Positions 4,803-8,835 of a stretch of DNA of 8,835 nucleotides are shown here, one piece after another. Within the stretch, counting starts at the first letter, position 1. The number at the start of each line of letters is the position of its first letter. A model generated the notes under the pieces. That model was not told where the DNA came from. It was given only the letters and a program-made list of their open reading frames with translations, and searched no databases. Source of the DNA: CAZHYV01 sp964537055 (GTDB lineage Bacteria > Myxococcota_A > Polyangia > Palsa-1104 > JAEUJZ01); assembly GCA_964537055.1 (NCBI GenBank), contig CAZHYV010000018.1:1-8835 (forward strand), given 5' to 3'. A program made the translations under genes and the position numbers.

Positions 4803-5603
4803 ATGCCCGATCCACAGATCGAGAATCTCACATCCTCAGATTTTGAGGTAAGGCGTCGGAAACCGAAGATACTCTTCTTCGATATCGAGACCGCACCCAA
4901 TCTTGGCTATGTATGGGGCAAGTTCGAGCAGAACGTCATCGAGTACACAAACGAGTGGTATATGCTCGCGTGGTCCGCGAAATGGCAGGGCGGCAAACAC
5001 ATCACAAAGGGACTGATCGACTATGACGGCTACAAGCCAGGAAGCGAAAACGACGGCGACCTCGTTCGAGAACTACACGCCCTTATCGAAGAAGCCGATA
5101 TCATCGTCGCACACAACGGCGACCGATTTGATATCAAACGCAGCAATACCCGGTTTATCGAAAACGGACTCCGGCCTCCACCACCACAGCGTACTGTGGA
5201 CACACTCAAGATCGCCCGGCGTCACTTTAGTTTTAATTCAAATAAGCTCGATGACTTAGGGCGGCGGCTCGGCGTAGGCCGCAAGGCACAGACAGGCGGG
5301 TTCGATCTTTGGAAAGGGTGCATGTCAGGCGATGCGAAAGCGTGGCGGACGATGAAGCGTTACAACGCTCAAGACGTGCGATTGCTCGAAGCGGTTTATA
5401 ACAAGATGCTTCCCTGGATAGGCAATCATCCGCACATCGGCATATTGAGCGATGTTGAGAACGGCTGTCGTAATTGCGGCGGCACTAATTTGATAAGGCG
5501 AGGATGGCACACAACGCGAACGGGTAAGAACCCTCGCGTATCGTGCAACGATTGCGGCACTTGGATGCTGAGTAAGCATAAGAAAGTAACGGATATTCGA
5601 TGA
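4803..5603 (+). CDS. DnaQ-like 3'-5' exonuclease (DEDDy) with C-terminal zinc ribbon (266 aa)
   Basis: The three exonuclease motifs of the RNase H-like DEDD superfamily are present in order. They are Exo I FFDIET (Asp27, Glu29), Exo II IVAHNGDRFD (Asp110, Asn105) and Exo III YNAQD (Tyr187, Asp191). The Tyr in Exo III places it in the DEDDy group, which degrades single-stranded DNA or 3' ends. After the catalytic domain (about 21-205), residues 222-251 form a zinc ribbon: CRNC at 222-225 and CNDC at 248-251. The ribbon probably aids nucleic-acid binding. Phage proteins of this kind are usually part of replication, recombination or DNA repair; no polymerase is fused or nearby. The TGA at 5601-5603 overlaps the next start (ATGA). 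Confidence 0.85.
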   Translation: MPDPQIENLTSSDFEVRRRKPKILFFDIETAPNLGYVWGKFEQNVIEYTNEWYMLAWSAKWQGGKHITKGLIDYDGYKPGSENDGDLVRELHALIEEADIIVAHNGDRFDIKRSNTRFIENGLRPPPPQRTVDTLKIARRHFSFNSNKLDDLGRRLGVGRKAQTGGFDLWKGCMSGDAKAWRTMKRYNAQDVRLLEAVYNKMLPWIGNHPHIGILSDVENGCRNCGGTNLIRRGWHTTRTGKNPRVSCNDCGTWMLSKHKKVTDIR

Positions 5604-5854
5604 TGGTATGGGATTTGATAGATAAGCACCCGCTTCCACCGGAAACTTGGACAATGATCTTCTCAAAACCGCCAATTTTCTTGGATAAGAAAGCTCCCGC
5701 GATCAGGAAAACGCCTCGCGTATCCATCGAGGGCAAGTGGTCGCATATTCGGCAGTTCGTGGAAGCGTTACGGCGTGACGGATGGCGGGAAACAAAGGCG
5801 GCAACAGGTGAGCCGACGAGCTTTCAGTTTACGACAGTGGAGTTTGAGAAATGA
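5600..5854 (+). CDS. Hypothetical protein (84 aa)
   Basis: The start is ATGATG at 5600, with the first ATG overlapping the exonuclease stop; 5603 is an alternative. The protein has a Pro-rich N-terminal part (DKHPLPPETWTMIFSKPPIF), a basic stretch (LDKKAPAIRKTPR) and a likely helix near the end (SHIRQFVEALRRDGWRETKA), and closes with a β-like SFQFTTVEFEK. It has no Cys motif, signal or TM segment. Coupling to the exonuclease suggests they are expressed together, but no function follows. Family not recognised. Confidence 0.55.
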   Translation: MMVWDLIDKHPLPPETWTMIFSKPPIFLDKKAPAIRKTPRVSIEGKWSHIRQFVEALRRDGWRETKAATGEPTSFQFTTVEFEK

Positions 5855-6066
5855 GAACCAGCCCTTATACATTCTTTGGCGAAACGTTCAACGTGCCTGT
5901 TGTCACTTATACAGATGGACGGCTAGATGCTGAGCCTCGCTCAACGTGGACAGACGAAATATGGGTAGCACGTGGAGAGGATTATTACGCGATACCGTCT
6001 AAAGGAACCGTTCGGGTGATTGAGCGTGACGAGTGGCTGAAAGCAAGGAGACGGGCGGAGAGATGA
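5851..6066 (+). CDS. Hypothetical protein, probably β-rich (71 aa)
   Basis: The ATG at 5851 overlaps the previous stop as ATGA and has GGAG about nine bases upstream. The sequence is rich in β-forming and aromatic residues (YTFFGETFNVPVVTYTDGRL, TDEIWVARGEDYYAIPSKG, TVRVIERDEW) and ends in a basic tail (LKARRRAER). It looks like a small β-sandwich or barrel, but no known motif stands out. Its stop overlaps the start of the next gene at 6063. Confidence 0.55.
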   Translation: MRTSPYTFFGETFNVPVVTYTDGRLDAEPRSTWTDEIWVARGEDYYAIPSKGTVRVIERDEWLKARRRAER

Positions 6067-6269
6067 CAGCCCTCGCCATATTCCTAACGCTCGCAATGTG
6101 CTTCTTCTGGTGGAGGGCGAGGGTGTGGAAACGGCGATATAACGCGGCATTGCATCCGCCCGTTGCGATTGTCGTGGGCGAATGGGCGAAGTTATGGGCC
6201 GAGGGCTTTCGAGATGCACAGCGGACGAACGAATGGCCCGAAGAGATCGAGTCACGTTATGACAATTGA
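6063..6269 (+). CDS. Small single-pass membrane protein (68 aa)
   Basis: I start at the ATG at 6063, because it overlaps the previous stop as ATGA and has a purine-rich GGCGGAGAG just before it; an in-frame GTG at 6033 is possible but less likely. Residues 2-18 (TALAIFLTLAMCFFWWR) are a membrane helix right at the N-terminus, followed by a basic segment (RVWKRRYN), so the rest probably stays on the cytoplasmic side. The remainder (GEWAKLWAEGFRDAQR) is helical. Membrane proteins this small occur in phage lysis or superinfection-related roles, but it is far from the endolysin and no function is assigned. Confidence 0.55.
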   Translation: MTALAIFLTLAMCFFWWRARVWKRRYNAALHPPVAIVVGEWAKLWAEGFRDAQRTNEWPEEIESRYDN

Positions 6270-6483
6270 CAATCTCACGGAGATTTCCAACTGGCTGCGA
6301 ATGGTACGTCCTGCGATGACCGGCGGGCGACACCTCAACACCGTCAGGATTCTCGCTGAGTTTCAGGAGCACCTAAATGGAATCAATCAAGCATCGCATC
6401 CAGATCAACGCTGTTGTCACAGATCGCAAACACGCTCGGGTGGAAGTGATAACGCAACGAGGGCGGCGAGCCAAGACGCTTGA
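6259..6483 (+). CDS. Hypothetical protein, long overlap with next gene (74 aa)
   Basis: The ATG at 6259 lies inside the previous gene's 3' end (11-base overlap). The first 39 residues (MTIDNLTEISNWLRMV, then RHLNTVRILAEFQEHLNG) look like a normal helical protein, while the rest, rich in Ser, Arg and Cys, reads over the next gene in another frame for 107 bases. In the frame of that next gene a TAA lies at 6374-6376, directly before its ATG. A single-base indel somewhere in 6259-6370 would thus give a tidy gene ending at 6376. The true product may therefore be about 39 residues. No family recognised. Confidence 0.45.
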   Translation: MTIDNLTEISNWLRMVRPAMTGGRHLNTVRILAEFQEHLNGINQASHPDQRCCHRSQTRSGGSDNATRAASQDA

Positions 6484-6601
6484 GCGGTTCTATGCCACTG
6501 TGCAGGATACGGATGATATCGAGGTTGGCGAGGAGCACGAGATACCGCTACGGATGCGGATATTGATCCACAAGGTAATAAGGGCGGCGTTGGATGAATG
6601 A
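6377..6601 (+). CDS. Hypothetical protein, possibly β-barrel (74 aa)
   Basis: The ATG at 6377 has a clear Shine-Dalgarno (AGGAG, seven to eight bases away). Alternating hydrophobic and charged residues over HRIQINAVVTDRKHARVEVI and KTLERFYATVQ suggest β-strands, and the C-terminal half has acidic turns (DTDDIEVGEEHEIP) and a short helix (RMRILIHKVIRAALDE). It ends overlapping terS by eight bases. Position right before the small terminase subunit is common for packaging- or regulation-related small proteins, but the sequence gives no function. Confidence 0.55.
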   Translation: MESIKHRIQINAVVTDRKHARVEVITQRGRRAKTLERFYATVQDTDDIEVGEEHEIPLRMRILIHKVIRAALDE

Positions 6602-6971
6602 CAAGCTCACAACTAAGCAAAGGCTATTTGTCGAGGCGTACCTTGAGAATCCGAATGGCGTTCAGGCGGCAAAGAAAGCAGGGTACAAAGGCAACGATAA
6701 AACGCTGTCTGTTGTCGCTTCCGAGAACTTAGCGAAACCTTGCATTTCTAAACTGCTTGAAAAGCGAGTTGAAGAAGCGGTTATCACTGCAAACGAGATA
6801 CTTACGGACGTAAAAAGTATCGCTAAGAACGCCGACAAAGACTCCGACAGGCTCAAGGCATACGAGATGCTAGGCAAACACTTGGCATTGTGGATCGACC
6901 GCCAAGAAACGAGTGGTGAACAGAAGATAGTTGTTGAATGGGTCAACGAGGGTGCTGAGAATGATACTTGA
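6594..6971 (+). CDS. terS: Terminase small subunit (125 aa)
   Basis: The protein has the form of the Terminase_2 family (PF03592). LTTKQRLFVEAYLENPNGVQAAKKAGY (residues 5-31) is the N-terminal helix-turn-helix that binds the packaging site. It is followed by SVVASENLAKPCISKLLEKR and a helical oligomerisation region (ILTDVKSIAKNADKDSDRLK, LGKHLALWIDRQE). TerS recognises phage DNA and brings it to the large subunit for cutting and packaging into the prohead. The length fits the family. The last two codons (Asp, Thr) and the stop arise at the edge of the HNH insertion; the restored version would be 126 residues, ending in NDNE and overlapping terL. The 3' end is also overlapped antisense by the HNH gene (29 bases). 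Confidence 0.85.
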   Translation: MNDKLTTKQRLFVEAYLENPNGVQAAKKAGYKGNDKTLSVVASENLAKPCISKLLEKRVEEAVITANEILTDVKSIAKNADKDSDRLKAYEMLGKHLALWIDRQETSGEQKIVVEWVNEGAENDT

Positions 6972-7545
6972 TATGTTCCCGCTGTGACGCGAACAACATT
7001 AGGTTGTCGAGAGCATTGTTACTAGGGTTTTCGTCTATATGATGTACGACTTCAGTGGGTAGAAGATAGCGACCGAGATGCTGTTCCATTATCAAACGAT
7101 GTTCAAGGATATATTTCAATCCAGTGGTGTGACTATCCGCAGGATAGGGATGATCATCGGGAGCGACAACCAAGATGTAACCATCTTTTCGAAGTTTACG
7201 TCCGCCTTTCCATTGTGGAGCTTGATGCTTTCTGCGACCAAACATTGGATTATCAGCACCTGTGCGAACCTTGCCAAACATTGGGTTATTGCTACCGGAA
7301 ATGTCGCGATGAAACGATGGATTGGCACTTGTTCGATTGAGTGCGGTTCTGGCACAACTTTTACCACAGTAACGCCGGAGTTTCCGCAGATAAGACTTAA
7401 CCGGTTTCTCGCAAACCTCGCAGTTAATAATGGTCGTTCCGCCTTTAGTGGCGTGGTAGCACGAGGTGGAACAATACTTCAAATGGGACATTGATGGATA
7501 GGTCTGAAACGGGGCAGAACATTGTTGGCAGTGTAAAGTTATCAT
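6943..7545 (-). CDS. HNH homing endonuclease with zinc fingers and NUMOD3 repeats (200 aa)
   Basis: Domains in order are as follows. Two Cys4 zinc fingers come first (Cys6, Cys9, Cys25, Cys29; then Cys42, Cys45, Cys60, Cys64). Next are two NUMOD3-like DNA-binding repeats (NNPMFGK at 86-92 and DNPMFGR at 98-104). An HNH_3-type nuclease follows: EHRLIMEQHLGRYLL, then EVVHHIDENPSNNALDNLML (165-184), with His168/His169, Asn181 and His191. This is the layout of free-standing homing endonucleases, which cut a recognition site and are copied into it by repair. It lies antisense between terS and terL. The conserved part ends at His195, whose codon is antisense to the ATG at 6961; the last five residues and the stop come from the antisense of terS. 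No Shine-Dalgarno precedes the ATG. Confidence 0.88.
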   Translation of the reverse strand: MITLHCQQCSAPFQTYPSMSHLKYCSTSCYHATKGGTTIINCEVCEKPVKSYLRKLRRYCGKSCARTALNRTSANPSFHRDISGSNNPMFGKVRTGADNPMFGRRKHQAPQWKGGRKLRKDGYILVVAPDDHPYPADSHTTGLKYILEHRLIMEQHLGRYLLPTEVVHHIDENPSNNALDNLMLFASQREHIKYHSQHPR

Positions 7546-7574
7546 ACTTTACATTATAACTTGCGGTCGGTGAA
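6961..7574 (-). mobile_element. Inserted HNH endonuclease element between terS and terL, inferred limits (614 nt)
   Basis: The limits are inferred from the repeated AATGA at 6960-6964 and 7574-7578. Removing 614 nt makes terS read on to a TAA at 7586-7588, so terS and terL overlap by 14 bases. It also puts the GAGGG at 6948-6952 eight bases from the terL ATG. Packed or overlapping genes are the rule in this genome. The element holds one antisense HNH gene and its -10 box. As the repeat is short, the ends may differ by a few bases. Confidence 0.6.
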
Positions 7575-7581
7575 ATGACAA
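7553..7581 (-). promoter_or_regulatory. σ70-type promoter for the HNH gene, -35 inside terL
   Basis: On the minus strand, TTGTCA (7576-7581, 5 of 6 to the -35 consensus) and a perfect TATAAT (7553-7558) are 17 bases apart. The TATAAT is seven bases from the HNH start codon at 7543-7545, so the message would be leaderless or nearly so. The -35 box overlaps the first codons of terL, outside the inferred insert, so the promoter seems to be completed by target DNA. Confidence 0.65.
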
Positions 7582-8807
7582 CGAATAATAACACATTACA
7601 TCTGAAAGCACCCGCTCCGCATCCTGCTCAACAGGAGATTCTTGCTAATAAAAGACGCTTCAATGTGGTCTGTGCCGGACGGCGAACAGGTAAGACGCGG
7701 TACGGGCTTATCAGATCGCTCAAGCCGATACTTGCGGGAAAGCCTGTTGCGTACTTTGCACCGACGTACAAAATGATGTCGGAGTTCTGGCGTGAGGCTG
7801 TTGAGATGTATAAGCCGGTGCTTCAGGCGGTCAATAAGTCTGAGCATCACTTAACCGTTCTCGGCGGCGGCACGTTCTCAATGTGGTCGCTGGATTCAGC
7901 GGACACGGTGCGAGGGCGTAAATATGCATTAGCACTCATTGACGAAGCGGCGATGGTCCCGAACCTTGAGGATGCCTGGAACGCGGTGATACGCCCAACG
8001 CTTACGGATTACGAGGGCGAGGCTGATTTCTATTCCACGCCGAAAGGGTTGAACTTCTTCCATCAACTCTATTCGCGGGGCGAAGATGAGATGTTCACGG
8101 AGTGGGCGGCGTTTCATTTCCCAACGTCAAGCAATCCATTCATCAAGCAATCTGAGATCGACGCGGCACAACAGGAACTGCCCGCTGATGTGTTTCGGCA
8201 AGAATATCTAGCCGAGTTCATACAAGGCGAAGGTGCGGTGTTTCGCAATATCATCGCGAATCTTACGAAAGAACAGACAACGCCCGACGATCACAAAGGA
8301 CACATTCTCGTTGCGGGTGTCGATTGGGGCCAGGTCAATGACTTTACGGCTATCTCGATAATGTGCGAGACGTGCAAACGTGAGGTAGAGCTTGACCGCT
8401 TCAACAAGATCGAGTGGGACTTTCAACGCAATCGCTTGCTCAATCTGCTCAACAAATGGAATGTTCGCGACACGATGTGCGAAGAGAACAGCATCGGCAG
8501 CCCTAACCTTGAAGCACTGCGAAAGATGACCAAGCGGAACATTAAGGGCTTTATGACAACGGCACAGTCTAAGCCGCCGCTGATCCAATCGCTTGCATTG
8601 GCGTTAGAGCAGGAGGAGCGTAAGTGGCTCGATATTCCGGTTGCGACACGCGAACTCGAAGCATACGAGGCAGAGCGTAACGAGATCACTAACCGGATAC
8701 AGTATTCAGCACCCGAAGGCTTTCACGATGACACCGTGATCGCTCGTTGTTTGACCCTTGAGGCATTGAACGTGCCTCGCTTTGAGACTTCCACATTCAG
8801 AATATGA
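7575..8807 (+). CDS. terL: Terminase large subunit, ATPase and nuclease (410 aa)
   Basis: TerL is the motor that cuts phage DNA and pumps it into the prohead. The ATPase domain shows Walker A AGRRTGKT (34-41), Walker B ALALIDEAA with Asp123-Glu124, and the coupling motif YSTPKG (153-158). The RNase H-like nuclease domain shows GVDWG with Asp250, CEENS with Glu303/304, and HDDTVIA with Asp385/386, so both activities look intact. The length is typical for compact terminases. The ATG at 7575 now has only a weak GGTGA upstream; before the HNH insertion it would have used the GAGGG at the end of terS. The stop overlaps the next start as ATGA (8804-8807). Confidence 0.95.
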   Translation: MTTNNNTLHLKAPAPHPAQQEILANKRRFNVVCAGRRTGKTRYGLIRSLKPILAGKPVAYFAPTYKMMSEFWREAVEMYKPVLQAVNKSEHHLTVLGGGTFSMWSLDSADTVRGRKYALALIDEAAMVPNLEDAWNAVIRPTLTDYEGEADFYSTPKGLNFFHQLYSRGEDEMFTEWAAFHFPTSSNPFIKQSEIDAAQQELPADVFRQEYLAEFIQGEGAVFRNIIANLTKEQTTPDDHKGHILVAGVDWGQVNDFTAISIMCETCKREVELDRFNKIEWDFQRNRLLNLLNKWNVRDTMCEENSIGSPNLEALRKMTKRNIKGFMTTAQSKPPLIQSLALALEQEERKWLDIPVATRELEAYEAERNEITNRIQYSAPEGFHDDTVIARCLTLEALNVPRFETSTFRI

Positions 8808-8835
8808 GCGAACAAAAAGACGTTGTATCAACAGA
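8804..8835 (+). CDS. Start of next phage gene, probably portal (partial)
   Basis: An ATG at 8804 overlaps the terL stop as ATGA and stays open to the end of the window, giving the first ten residues (MSEQKDVVST). In tailed phages the gene after terL is most often the portal protein. That is only inferred from position, as the visible residues are too few to identify it. Confidence 0.5.
   Translation, partial: MSEQKDVVST

Noticed and set aside
7078..7494. Plus-strand ORF of 138 aa between terS and terL
   Set aside because: It lies wholly antisense within the HNH gene, whose zinc-finger, NUMOD3 and HNH motifs are clear. The plus frame has no recognisable motif and no good start signal.
8208..8588. 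Minus-strand ORFs within terL
   Set aside because: They are antisense to the nuclease domain, which keeps its catalytic residues; long antisense ORFs are expected from the codon composition.
1..8835. CRISPR array, insertion sequence with terminal inverted repeats, or an anti-phage defence system
   Set aside because: I saw no regularly spaced repeats, no transposase and no defence-gene motifs. The two mobile genes are HNH endonucleases without terminal inverted repeats.

Overview
The window is a stretch of a tailed double-stranded DNA phage or prophage, most likely from a metagenome. It contains a run of exactly 100 Ns at 2714-2813, which looks like a scaffold placeholder. The evidence for a phage is a head-to-tail series of very small genes on the + strand, many joined by ATGA or GTGA stop/start overlaps, together with a recognisable endolysin and both terminase subunits. 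A spanin-like protein pair (an inner-membrane coiled-coil protein followed by an exported coiled-coil protein) points to a host with an outer membrane, but nothing names the host.

Layout. Positions 2-1684 carry small accessory genes: helical proteins, a probable zinc-binding/Phage_ABA_S-like protein, a winged-helix-like protein, a compact PD-(D/E)XK-type nuclease and a zinc-ribbon protein. A strong intrinsic terminator at 1730-1769 closes this block. Positions 1800-4415 form a lysis-like module: a muramidase endolysin with a C-terminal membrane anchor, the spanin-like pair, a non-coding interval with possible RNA structure, and a small membrane/coiled-coil protein. Positions 4412-6601 hold more small genes around a DnaQ-like (DEDDy) exonuclease that ends in a zinc ribbon. 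Positions 6594-8807 hold terS and terL. The first codons of the next gene, probably the portal by position, start at 8804.

The most notable result concerns the only two convincing minus-strand genes. They are HNH-type endonucleases of two different families (3100-3642 and 6943-7545). Each sits in an element that appears to have inserted exactly at a gene-to-gene stop/start junction. Removing 498 nt at the first site, or 614 nt at the second, restores an ATGA-type overlap between the neighbouring genes, and at the second site also restores a well-spaced Shine-Dalgarno for terL. Both elements look minimal. Neither has its own stop codon, so the last 18 and 5 residues and the stop are read from the antisense strand of the phage gene. 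Both have a -10 box only 6-7 nt before an ATG with no Shine-Dalgarno, as expected for a leaderless mRNA. For the second, a near-consensus -35 box lies inside the terL coding sequence.

The functional reading is a phage late region (lysis, DNA processing, packaging) colonised twice by free-standing homing-type endonucleases that spare the reading frames but break translational coupling at two junctions. All of this comes from reading the sequence; no database search was run.
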